This document shows, in pieces, positions 1-7,319 of a DNA stretch of 15,110 nt (positions are counted from its first letter, which is position 1; each line of letters begins with the position of its first letter). Source of the DNA: an uncultured Butyricicoccus sp. (GTDB lineage Bacteria > Bacillota > Clostridia > Oscillospirales > Butyricicoccaceae); contig UQVU01000036.1 in NCBI GenBank assembly GCA_900544475.1, forward strand, positions 1 to 15,110. Reading direction: 5' to 3'. The position numbers were made by a program, and so were the translations under genes. The notes beneath the pieces were generated by a model, which saw only the letters and a program-made list of their open reading frames with translations, did not search any database and was not told the DNA's origin.

Positions 1-15
1 CGGTTTTTTGAAAAA

Positions 16-52
16 GTGCAGGAAAATCAGGTGTTTTGGTGAATTTCTGCAC
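16..52 (+). promoter_or_regulatory. Inverted repeat in the leader of S-layer gene A
   Basis: GTGCAG (16-21) pairs with CTGCAC (47-52). With one bulged G, AAA pairs with TTT inside it, leaving a loop of about 18 nt. It sits directly upstream of the 71-nt conserved block and overlaps the in-frame TGA at 40-42. It could be a leader hairpin. The promoter of this gene must lie outside the window. The function is unknown. Confidence 0.35.
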
Positions 53-66
53 TCAAACCCCGTTTT

Positions 67-137
67 CGCGATTTTCGTCGTAATCTCAAAAAGGTTCTTG
101 CACTGGTACTGGCGTTTGCTTGCGCATTCACCATGTT
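67..137 (+). repeat. 71-nt identical block, copy 1 (signal-peptide region of S-layer gene A)
   Basis: These 71 bases are identical to the reverse complement of 9982-10052, the equivalent part of S-layer gene B. Identity includes all synonymous positions and ends abruptly at the base after ATGTT. Just downstream the two genes differ at many third positions. Upstream, similarity falls to a patchy but alignable level, with an in-frame TGA at the same distance in both. The block encodes RDFRRNLKKV plus the hydrophobic core of the signal peptide. Near its left edge is a short inverted repeat, GATT-N8-AATC (70-85). Likely explanations are gene conversion, a recombination site, or RNA-level constraint on the start region. 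Confidence 0.85.
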
Positions 138-2751
138 CGCCGGTGCAGCGTTCACGGACTCGGCGGACATCAAGGCTACCGAAGCTGTGGACACTCTGTC
201 TGCTCTGGGTGTAATCGACGGTTACACCGATGGCAGCTTCAAGCCGAACGGCACTGTAACCCGTGCTGAGATGGCGAAGATGATCTTCGTTGTCTGGAAC
301 GGCGGCAAGTCCGACGCTTCGGCATACCAGTCTATGAACAGTGCATTCGCTGACACTAAGAATCACTGGGCAGCAGGCTATGTAAACTTCTGCGCTTCCA
401 ACCACATCATCGCCGGCAAGAGCGCTACCAAGTTTGACCCGGACTCCACCGTTACCGGTCAGGAAGCAGCTAAGATGCTGCTGGTTGTTGCAGGTTACGA
501 CGCAGCTAAGGCTGGTCTGACCGGCGCAAACTGGGCTCAGAACACCATGTCCTACGCAGGTCTGGCTGGTCTGTTCAACGACGTTGACTCTCCGGTAGAG
601 CAGGCTCTGCCGCGTCAGTACGCAGCTCAGATGCTCTACAACGCACTGGACGTAAACCGCGTTAAGTGGTCTACCGACTCCAACTCGTTCGACGACATCA
701 CTTCCTGGAGCGGCTCTACCTTCGTTAAGGAGACCGTTGGCGAGAAGTACATGAACCTGGCTCGTACCGGCAAGAACGTTAACGCTCCGCTGTATCTGAT
801 CGGCACCGAGAAGGAAGACGGCCGCGACACCTACTCCCTGAACACCTCTGGCGACACCTACATCCGCGTAAAGGGCGATTACTCTGACCTCGTTGGCCAG
901 CGCATCGTCGTTATGCACGAGAAGGGCAAGACCGACAAGGTCTACGGCGTATCCGCATACGTTGACTCCAAGGTTCTGGCTTCCGGTTATGTTGGCCAGG
1001 TAGAGAAGGACGGCAACGACAAGATCAAGCTGGACGGCACTTCCTACAAGGTTTACAACAACAACGTTGATACCGTAGCTGTTGATTTCTTCGACAACGA
1101 CAACACCGGCGTTAAGATGCGCAATCTGTTCGCAATGGCTAAGAACGACGGCACTGCTCTGCAGAACGACGTTGCTCGCTCCATCAAGCTGATCGACAAC
1201 AACGGCGACGGCAAGGTAGACACCGTAGTATCCAGCCCGGTTAAGTTCGGCAAGGTTACCTACGTTGGTTCTTCTTCCATCACTGTTGATAATGGCGTTG
1301 GCTCCATCAAGTTTGATGACGCTACCGTTTACGACGGCGTTAAGAAGGACGACTACGTCTACTTCACCGACGACGCTTACAACTCTTCCGACAAGGACGT
1401 TGTTACCAAGGCTGACGTTACCTCCGCTGAGGTTAACGCTACCCGCGGCACCGTTGAGGCTCGCGTAGACGGCAAGTGGTACCGCCTGGCTAACGGCGTA
1501 ACCGTTAAGAGCGGCTCTACTTACGATATGGTTCTCTGCGGCAAGTACATTCTGAACGCAGACGAGACCAAGGGTTCCCTCAAGGATGTTGCATTCCTGT
1601 ACGAGGTTAAGACCAAGACTTCGGGTACTCCTGCTACCGTACACGCTGACATTGACACTGGTGTAGGCACCAAGAAGCACGAGGGCACCGTAAAGGCTCG
1701 CATGTACTTCGCTGATGGCACCGACGCTGAGGTCAAGCTGTCCAAGTACAACGGCAAGAAGCTGCTCGCAAGCGGCTACACTCCGGATGCTAACCAGGTT
1801 CTGGCTGACTCTGCCCTGCTGTCCGCTTCCCGCTCCATCAAGGGTCTTGTAACCTTCAGCAAGCTGTCCGATGGCACCTATGACATCGAGCTTGTAAGCA
1901 ACACTAACAAGGCTGGCTGCGATAATTACTTCCCGACTGGCGCTGTTACCATCGACGATAAGAAGATTGGCAGCAAGCCGGTTAACGATGATGCTGTCAT
2001 CTATGTTGAGGCTTCTACCGAGATCAAGGTTATCTCTGGTAAGTCCATCAAGAACTGGGACAACCAGAGCGCTACCAGCACCGATCTTCTGACCAATGAG
2101 AAGAATGGTCTGGACTATGTTGCAGCTGGTTATGTTCATGTTTCCACTTCTACTGTTCCGGGCGCAACCGCTGATACCAAGTACGGCTACCTGACCCGCG
2201 ATGGCTACACTGTAACCATTAACGGCGAGAAGAAGGCTGCTTACGACGTATGGACCACCGAGGGCGCTAAGACCCTGACTCAGGATGTTTCTACTCCGGT
2301 TTCCGGCACCTCCACTGGCAAGGTTATCTCCTACACTCTGGATGGTGACTACGTCAAGGATGTAACTGTAGACGGCATTGACGCTGCTATCATCGGTACT
2401 GACCGTACCGTTAAGGGCACCGCTAAGATCGCTACCGGCGCAGTTGCTACCACCGGCACCTACTCCTTCGACGAGGATTGCGTATTCGTAGCAATCGACG
2501 ACTCCGAGAACGAGGGCGCTGAGGGCGGCATCGAGGCTATCCCGACCGCTCAGAAGTGCCTGGTATCTGGCACCACTCAGAATTACGTTGCAAACGCTAT
2601 CGTAGTTCTGAAGAACTACGGCACCGTAGCTACTCCGGATTACAAGATCGTTGCAGTATTCTACGATGTAGATAACATGCTGCATCGTACTGGTATTGGC
2701 ACTACGACCGATTCTGTTGTAACCGACACTCACATCCACTTCGCAGGCTAA
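133..2751 (+). CDS. S-layer homology (SLH) domain surface protein A
   Basis: Large secreted S-layer-type protein. The first ATG (133) lies inside what is clearly a signal peptide. The same frame reads upstream as RRNLKKVLALVLAFACAF, a classic n-region plus hydrophobic core, back to a TGA at 40-42 with no ATG, GTG, TTG or CTG before the RRN residues. The true N-terminus is therefore unresolved; 133 is only the first conventional start. Counting from that Met, SLH repeats lie at about residues 6-54 (ALGVIDGYTDGSFKPNGTVTRAEMAKM) read in two parts, ALGVIDGYTDGSFKPNG then TVTRAEMAKM, and at about 70-118 (FDPDSTVTGQEAAKM). A degenerate third is at about 130-172. SLH repeats bind pyruvylated secondary wall polymer (family knowledge). 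The long Thr/Val/Asp/Lys-rich remainder has a DNNGDGKVD loop at 355-363 that may bind calcium. It has five cysteines, somewhat unusual for an S-layer protein. Codon use is strongly restricted, as in highly expressed genes. It is paralogous to the protein at 7320-9986. A strong terminator follows. Function as a lattice protein is inferred. Confidence 0.88.
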   Translation: MFAGAAFTDSADIKATEAVDTLSALGVIDGYTDGSFKPNGTVTRAEMAKMIFVVWNGGKSDASAYQSMNSAFADTKNHWAAGYVNFCASNHIIAGKSATKFDPDSTVTGQEAAKMLLVVAGYDAAKAGLTGANWAQNTMSYAGLAGLFNDVDSPVEQALPRQYAAQMLYNALDVNRVKWSTDSNSFDDITSWSGSTFVKETVGEKYMNLARTGKNVNAPLYLIGTEKEDGRDTYSLNTSGDTYIRVKGDYSDLVGQRIVVMHEKGKTDKVYGVSAYVDSKVLASGYVGQVEKDGNDKIKLDGTSYKVYNNNVDTVAVDFFDNDNTGVKMRNLFAMAKNDGTALQNDVARSIKLIDNNGDGKVDTVVSSPVKFGKVTYVGSSSITVDNGVGSIKFDDATVYDGVKKDDYVYFTDDAYNSSDKDVVTKADVTSAEVNATRGTVEARVDGKWYRLANGVTVKSGSTYDMVLCGKYILNADETKGSLKDVAFLYEVKTKTSGTPATVHADIDTGVGTKKHEGTVKARMYFADGTDAEVKLSKYNGKKLLASGYTPDANQVLADSALLSASRSIKGLVTFSKLSDGTYDIELVSNTNKAGCDNYFPTGAVTIDDKKIGSKPVNDDAVIYVEASTEIKVISGKSIKNWDNQSATSTDLLTNEKNGLDYVAAGYVHVSTSTVPGATADTKYGYLTRDGYTVTINGEKKAAYDVWTTEGAKTLTQDVSTPVSGTSTGKVISYTLDGDYVKDVTVDGIDAAIIGTDRTVKGTAKIATGAVATTGTYSFDEDCVFVAIDDSENEGAEGGIEAIPTAQKCLVSGTTQNYVANAIVVLKNYGTVATPDYKIVAVFYDVDNMLHRTGIGTTTDSVVTDTHIHFAG

Positions 2752-2776
2752 TTCACTTAGCTTACAAGGGCAATCG

Positions 2777-2803
2777 GCCCCCCGAGAAATCGGGGGGCTT
2801 TTT
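2777..2803 (+). terminator. Rho-independent terminator after S-layer gene A
   Basis: A perfect 9-bp stem, GCCCCCCGA (2777-2785) with TCGGGGGGC (2790-2798), closes a GAAA tetraloop and is followed by a T run. It lies 25 nt after the stop codon of the S-layer gene. Confidence 0.95.
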
Positions 2804-2850
2804 GCGTCCTTTTTCCCTTTTTTCCCGTACCAAAATACACGCAATCTACA

Positions 2851-2879
2851 TTGCGCGAAGGCGCGGACTCATGTATAAT
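2851..2879 (+). promoter_or_regulatory. Sigma-A-type promoter for the M16-lgt-folD unit
   Basis: A -35 TTGCGC (2851-2856), a 17-nt spacer and a perfect -10 TATAAT (2874-2879). Transcription would start near 2886, giving a leader of about 34 nt before the ATG at 2920. This rules out the earlier in-frame TTG at 2851 as a start, because that TTG is part of the -35 box. Confidence 0.85.
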
Positions 2880-2919
2880 ATTCACGGATGAAAATTATCT
2901 TCCGGAAACGAGGGAAATT

Positions 2920-4203
2920 ATGCAACAAGTGACCCGAAGGACCCTGAGCGAGGGCGTCGCGCTGACCTGCGTGACAACGCCCCGCTTCAAACGCTCGGTG
3001 CTGCGTGCGGTGCTGCTGCTGCCGCTCGGCGGAGAGAACGCCGCGCTCCGCGCCTGTCTGCCGCAGGTTCTGCGCCGCGGAACCGCCGAATATACCAATC
3101 TGAACGCGCTCGGCGCGGCGCTCGACGAGCTTTACGGTGCGCGTATCGAGTCCGCCGTGCGCAAAGAGGGCGAAAACCTCTGCATCGGCTTTCTCGCGGA
3201 CTGCATCGACGAGGCCTGCGTCCCCGATGCCGACGGCCTGACCGCCCGGCTCGTCCGCCTGCTCGCGAGCCTGCTCACCGACCCTTATCTCCCCGGCGGC
3301 GGCTTTTCCGCCGATTACGTCGAGGGCGAGAAAAACGCGCTCTGCGACCGGATTGCCGCCCTGCGGAACGACCCGAGCTCGTGGGCGGTGCGCCGCCTGA
3401 CCGCCCTCATGTGCGACAGCGAGCGCTACGGCGCGTCTGCTTTCGGTACGGTAGAAAACGCGCGCGAAATTACCGCCGAAAAGCTGTTTGCGGCGTGGCG
3501 CGAGGCGCTTTCCACCGCGAAAATCGAGCTTTTTTACTGCGGAACCCACACCCCGGACGAAATCGAGGCCATGTGGCGCGAAACGCCGCTTGCCGCCCCG
3601 CGTCCCGGCGCAATCTATCAGCCGCACACCGAAGTCCTCGCTTCTCCGGCTTCCGCCCCGCGCGAAATCATCGAGGAGGAGCAGGTCACGCAGGGCAAGT
3701 TGTCGCTCGGCTTCCGTACCGGCGGCGCGTGGCTCGGAAGCGATAACGCCCCGGCGTACTGGCTGTTCCAGACCGCGTTCGGCGGCTCGACCAGCTCGCG
3801 GCTGTTCCTGAACGTGCGCGAAAAGAAGTCGCTCTGCTACTACGCAAGCGCCCAGTTCGTCACCTCGAAGGGTCTGCTGCTCGTCAATTCCGGCATCGAA
3901 AACGCGAATTTCGAGGTCGCCCGCGACGAAATCCTGCATCAGCTCGATGAATGCAGCGCGGGTGCGCTGACGGACGCCGAGCTTGATACCGCGCGGAAAA
4001 CCCTCGCGAACGGCTGGCGCGCGATGCTCGACGACCCGCTGACGCTTGAGCGCTACTGGCTCGGTCAGGCGGCCGCCGGCCTGCTCATTCCGCCCGAAAA
4101 GCGCATTGAGCAGATTTCTGCCGTAACGCCCGAGCAGGTGACTGCCGCCGCGCAGCACACCGCGCTCGACACGGTTTATTTCATGAAGGGGGCGGCACGA
4201 TGA
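2920..4203 (+). CDS. yfmF: M16-family peptidase-like protein, YfmF type (no zinc motif)
   Basis: A protein of 427 residues with the insulinase-like M16 fold. It opens with a region in which the usual HxxEH zinc motif is absent; the corresponding stretch reads LLPLGGENAALRACLPQVLRRG. This is typical of the non-catalytic partner in M16 heterodimers (family knowledge). The C-terminal half has a recognisable M16 stretch around SSRLFLNVREKKSLCYYASA, the region that usually contains the substrate-facing R/Y residues. The start at 2920 is supported by GAGGG five bases upstream and by the promoter at 2851-2879. It overlaps the next gene by ATGA, which suggests translational coupling and a stoichiometric pair. 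Relatives in Bacillus (YmfF/YmfH) are linked by name to EF-P modification; whether that applies here is unknown. Confidence 0.85.
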   Translation: MQQVTRRTLSEGVALTCVTTPRFKRSVLRAVLLLPLGGENAALRACLPQVLRRGTAEYTNLNALGAALDELYGARIESAVRKEGENLCIGFLADCIDEACVPDADGLTARLVRLLASLLTDPYLPGGGFSADYVEGEKNALCDRIAALRNDPSSWAVRRLTALMCDSERYGASAFGTVENAREITAEKLFAAWREALSTAKIELFYCGTHTPDEIEAMWRETPLAAPRPGAIYQPHTEVLASPASAPREIIEEEQVTQGKLSLGFRTGGAWLGSDNAPAYWLFQTAFGGSTSSRLFLNVREKKSLCYYASAQFVTSKGLLLVNSGIENANFEVARDEILHQLDECSAGALTDAELDTARKTLANGWRAMLDDPLTLERYWLGQAAAGLLIPPEKRIEQISAVTPEQVTAAAQHTALDTVYFMKGAAR

Positions 4204-5462
4204 CCCGAAACTATCCCGAATTGCGCGAAAGCGTCCGCGAGCGCGTGCTCCCGAACGGCCTGCGCGTCTGCTATATCCCCAAAGACGGCTTTTCCAAGAC
4301 GTTCGCCATTCTCGCGACCGATTTCGGCTCGGTCGATGCGTCCTTTACCTTCGAGGGACAGCGCTTCGACACCCCGGCCGGTGTCGCGCACTTCCTTGAG
4401 CACAAGATGTTCGAGGACGAGGACGGAAACGCCCTCCAGAAGTTCGCCCGCACCGGCGCAAGCCCGAACGCCTTTACGAGCCACACCATGACCGCGTATC
4501 ACTTCTCCTGCACCGAACGCTTCGAGGAAAATCTCGAAATCCTGCTGAAATTCGTGTTTACGCCCTATTTTACCGAGGGAAACGTTGCAAAAGAGCGCGG
4601 CATCATCGGGCAGGAGATCCGCATGGTCGAGGACACCCCGAGCTGGCAGGTCTACTGCGGCCTGTTCCGGGCGCTCTACCGCGAGCATCCCGTGCGCGTG
4701 TCCATTCCCGGCAGCGAGGAGAGCATCGCGCGTATCACGCCCGAGCTGCTCTACACCTGCCACCGCGCGTTTTACAGCCCGAAAAACATGGCGCTCGTCG
4801 TGTGCGGCACGGCGGATTTCGAGCAGGTCTGCCGCATGGCGGAGCAGCTTTCTCCGGCAGACGCCCCGGAAATCGGTGAGCGGCACTATGGCACGCGCCG
4901 GAACGCCGTGAGCGAGCCGACCGTTACCCAGTTCATGCAGGTGTCGCGGCCGCAGTTCCTTGTCGGCTTCAAGGACGCGCCCGTGCAGCCGGGCGAGAGC
5001 CGCCTGAAGCGGATGCTGACGGGCGAGCTTGCCGTGCGGCTGCTGTGTGGCGACAACTCGCCGCTCTATACCGCGCTGTACGAAAAGCAGCTCATCGGCC
5101 GCGATTTCGACACGGATTACGCCATTATCCCGGACGGCGCGGCGGCTGTCCTCGGCGGCGAGAGCCGCGACCCGGAGACCGTGCGCGAGGCCATTCTCGC
5201 CGAGGTGCGGCGTCTTGCGCAGGACGGCGTGGACGAAGCGCTGTTCCACCGCATGAAACGCGCGATTTACGGCCTGCACCTGCGCGTGTGCGACGTACCG
5301 GACGCTTACGCCCGGCAGGAGGTCACGGCGCTGTTTTCCGGCGAGCACTACGCGGATTTCGCCTCGCTCCTTGCGAGCGTGACGCCCGCCGATGTGCAGA
5401 CGGCGTTCCGCCGCTGGGCTCAGCCGGAATGCGCCGCCATGTCGGTCGTTCGACCCAAATAA
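4200..5462 (+). CDS. yfmH: M16-family zinc peptidase, YfmH type (active partner)
   Basis: A 420-residue insulinase-like metallopeptidase. The inverted zinc motif HFLEH is at residues 64-68: His64 and His68 are predicted ligands, Glu67 the catalytic base, and Glu139 (in IIGQEIRM) the likely third ligand. The sequence around it (TPAGVAHFLEHKMFED, then SPNAFTSHTMTAY) fits the YfmH group closely. It probably works as a heterodimer with the zinc-motif-less protein encoded just upstream, with which it shares an ATGA overlap. There is no signal peptide, so it is probably cytoplasmic. lgt follows after 20 nt. The symbol follows the Firmicute family name; the physiological substrate is not known from the sequence. 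Confidence 0.9.
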   Translation: MTRNYPELRESVRERVLPNGLRVCYIPKDGFSKTFAILATDFGSVDASFTFEGQRFDTPAGVAHFLEHKMFEDEDGNALQKFARTGASPNAFTSHTMTAYHFSCTERFEENLEILLKFVFTPYFTEGNVAKERGIIGQEIRMVEDTPSWQVYCGLFRALYREHPVRVSIPGSEESIARITPELLYTCHRAFYSPKNMALVVCGTADFEQVCRMAEQLSPADAPEIGERHYGTRRNAVSEPTVTQFMQVSRPQFLVGFKDAPVQPGESRLKRMLTGELAVRLLCGDNSPLYTALYEKQLIGRDFDTDYAIIPDGAAAVLGGESRDPETVREAILAEVRRLAQDGVDEALFHRMKRAIYGLHLRVCDVPDAYARQEVTALFSGEHYADFASLLASVTPADVQTAFRRWAQPECAAMSVVRPK

Positions 5463-5482
5463 CCCAAAGGAAGCGAAGAAAA

Positions 5483-6316
5483 ATGGAACATACGATTGGA
5501 TTTCCGAACCTCGGACTGGAGTTTACGCTGAACCGCGTGGCCTGCACCGTGCTCGGAAAGGACATCTACTGGTACGGCATCATCATCTGCGCTGGCTTCA
5601 TTCTGGCGGCGCTCTACGTGAGCTCGCGCACGAAGGAATTCGGCATCACCTCGGACAACCTGATGGACTGCCTCATCATCTGCGTGCCGCTCGGCATCAT
5701 CTGCGCACGTATTTACTACGTGGTGTTCGAGTGGAGCTACTACGCCGAGCACCCGAGCGAAATCATCGCCATCTGGAAGGGCGGCATCGCCATCTACGGC
5801 GGCATTATCGGCACACTCATCGGCCTTTTCCTGTACAGCCGGGTCAAGAAGCTGTCGTTTGCGAGCCTGTGCGACCTTGCGGCGTTCGGCCTGCTCATCG
5901 GCCAGTGCATCGGCCGCTGGGGCAACTTCGTCAACGGCGAGGCGCACGGCGGCCCGACCATCCTGCCGTGGGGCATGACGATCGACGGCGGCTCGATGGT
6001 TCACCCGACGTTCTTCTACGAATCCCTCTGGAACCTCATCGGCTTCATCCTGCTGCATTTCTACTCGAAAAAACGCAAATTCAAGGGTGAAATGGCGCTT
6101 CTGTACGTCGCGTGGTACGGCGCGGGCCGCGCCTGGATCGAGGGTCTGCGCACGGACAGCCTGTACATCGGGCCGGTCCGCGTGTCCCAGCTGCTTGCAG
6201 TCATCAGCTGCCTCGCGGCGATTGCGGTTCTCGTGCGCCAGTACCGCCGCATCGCGGTTTCGAAGGCGTTTTACGTTCCGGAAGTTCCAAAAACCGAGGA
6301 AACTGACGAAAAATAA
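5483..6316 (+). CDS. lgt: Prolipoprotein diacylglyceryl transferase (Lgt)
   Basis: A 277-residue multi-pass membrane enzyme. It transfers diacylglycerol from phosphatidylglycerol to the lipobox cysteine of prolipoproteins, the first step of lipoprotein maturation. The Lgt signature is intact: GRWGNFVNGEAHGG with Arg145, Asn148, Asn151 and Glu153. Other family features are a Tyr-Gly near residue 31 in the first membrane segment and WKGGIAIYGG at 98-107, where Firmicutes often have Tyr in place of the proteobacterial His. About seven hydrophobic segments are visible. The start is set by AAGGAAG nine bases upstream. The same frame is open far upstream, but that part is only a shadow of the preceding peptidase gene. 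The gene lies 20 nt after yfmH and 27 nt before folD, so it is very likely cotranscribed with both. The C-terminal tail is short and charged (EVPKTEETDEK). Confidence 0.97.
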   Translation: MEHTIGFPNLGLEFTLNRVACTVLGKDIYWYGIIICAGFILAALYVSSRTKEFGITSDNLMDCLIICVPLGIICARIYYVVFEWSYYAEHPSEIIAIWKGGIAIYGGIIGTLIGLFLYSRVKKLSFASLCDLAAFGLLIGQCIGRWGNFVNGEAHGGPTILPWGMTIDGGSMVHPTFFYESLWNLIGFILLHFYSKKRKFKGEMALLYVAWYGAGRAWIEGLRTDSLYIGPVRVSQLLAVISCLAAIAVLVRQYRRIAVSKAFYVPEVPKTEETDEK

Positions 6317-6343
6317 ACATTTTCACATAAGGAGAGTTGCAAC

Positions 6344-7195
6344 ATGAGTGCAGTAAGAATGGACGGCAAGGCGCTGTCCGCGAAGGTGCGCGGCAGCATT
6401 CTCGCGGAGACCGAGGAGCTGAAAAAGAAGGGCGTCACGCCGGGTCTGGCGGTCATTATCGTCGGAAACGACGCCGCGAGCGAGATTTACGTCCGCAACA
6501 AGGAGCGCGCGTGCGAGCAGTGCGGCTTTTACAGCGAAAAATACGCGCTTCCCGAAGAAACCACGCAGGAAGAGCTGCTCGGCCTGATTGCGCAGCTGAA
6601 CGAAAGCCCGCAGATTTCGGGCATTCTGTGCCAGATGCCGGTGCCGAAGCACATTTCCGAGCAGGCGGTCATCGACGCCATCGACCCGAAGAAGGACGTC
6701 GATGCGTTCCACCCGGTAAACGTCGGCAAAATCATGGTCGGCAACTTCGACTTCGTGCCCTGCACCCCGGCGGGCGTGATGGAGCTGCTCGACGAGTACA
6801 AAATCGACCCCAAGGGCAAGGAATGCGTGGTAGTCGGCCGCTCGAACATCGTCGGCAAGCCGATGAGCATGCTCCTGCTGCACCGCCACGGCACCGTGAC
6901 CATCTGCCACAGCCGCACGCAGAACCTCGCCGAGGTCTGCCGCCGCGCGGACATTCTGGTGGCGGCGGTCGGCAAGGCCGGCTTCATCACCCCGGACATG
7001 GTAAAGGACGGCGCGGTCGTCATCGACGTCGGCATCAACCGCAACGCCGAGGGCAAGGTCTGCGGCGACGTCGCGCCCGAGGTTATGGAAAAGGCGTCGT
7101 TCATGACGCCGGTCCCGGGCGGCGCAGGCCCCATGACCATCACCATGCTGATGAAAAACACCCTCAAAGCCGCAAAATTACAGCATAATCTGTAA
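6344..7195 (+). CDS. folD: Bifunctional methylenetetrahydrofolate dehydrogenase / methenyltetrahydrofolate cyclohydrolase (FolD)
   Basis: A cytosolic one-carbon enzyme of normal length (283 residues). It interconverts 5,10-methylene-, 5,10-methenyl- and 10-formyl-tetrahydrofolate using NADP. Conserved signatures are present in order: NDAASEIYVRNK (42-53, with catalytic Lys53 and Tyr49), QMPVPKHI, KDVDAFHPVNVGK, PCTPAGVMELL, the nucleotide-binding GRSNIVGKPMSMLL, and the C-terminal PGGAGPMTITMLMKNT. The Ala in KDVDAFHP (Gly in many homologues) is common in clostridia. AGGAG seven bases before the ATG fixes the start. It is the last gene of the unit that begins at 2851 and is followed by a terminator. 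Confidence 0.98.
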   Translation: MSAVRMDGKALSAKVRGSILAETEELKKKGVTPGLAVIIVGNDAASEIYVRNKERACEQCGFYSEKYALPEETTQEELLGLIAQLNESPQISGILCQMPVPKHISEQAVIDAIDPKKDVDAFHPVNVGKIMVGNFDFVPCTPAGVMELLDEYKIDPKGKECVVVGRSNIVGKPMSMLLLHRHGTVTICHSRTQNLAEVCRRADILVAAVGKAGFITPDMVKDGAVVIDVGINRNAEGKVCGDVAPEVMEKASFMTPVPGGAGPMTITMLMKNTLKAAKLQHNL

Positions 7196-7212
7196 TAAAA
7201 AGAGCAAAACGA

Positions 7213-7246
7213 AAGGGACTGCCTGAAACGGGCGGTCCCTCTTTTT
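7213..7246 (+). terminator. Terminator after folD
   Basis: AGGGACTGCC (7214-7223) pairs with GGCGGTCCCT (7231-7240), including one G-T wobble. A CTTTTT run follows. It ends the M16-lgt-folD unit. Confidence 0.9.
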
Positions 7247-7265
7247 GTGGGGCAAATGGGTAAAA

Positions 7266-7297
7266 GGAAAACCCCCCAGGTTTTCCTCGGGGGGTTT
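7266..7297 (-). terminator. Terminator of S-layer gene B
   Basis: On the - strand, AAACCCCCC pairs with GGGGGGTTT (7269-7277 with 7289-7297). An inner AGG/CCT stem closes a TTTT loop on the + strand. The stem is followed on the - strand by TTTTCC and further T residues. It lies about 23 nt beyond the stop codon of S-layer gene B. The two convergent units thus have separate, tail-to-tail terminators. Confidence 0.9.
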
Positions 7298-7319
7298 CTT
7301 TACTCACCTAATTTTGCAA

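Noticed and set aside
8..214. A 68-codon frame over the S-layer A leader, and its counterpart at 9905-10129
   Set aside because: Both are the second frame of the conserved signal-peptide block. Independent small proteins are not supported, though they are mentioned as a possible source for a -1 shift.
2869..5348. Two long - strand open frames opposite the M16 genes
   Set aside because: Their composition (Arg/Ala/Gly-rich) is typical of the complement of GC-rich genes, and they show no domain.
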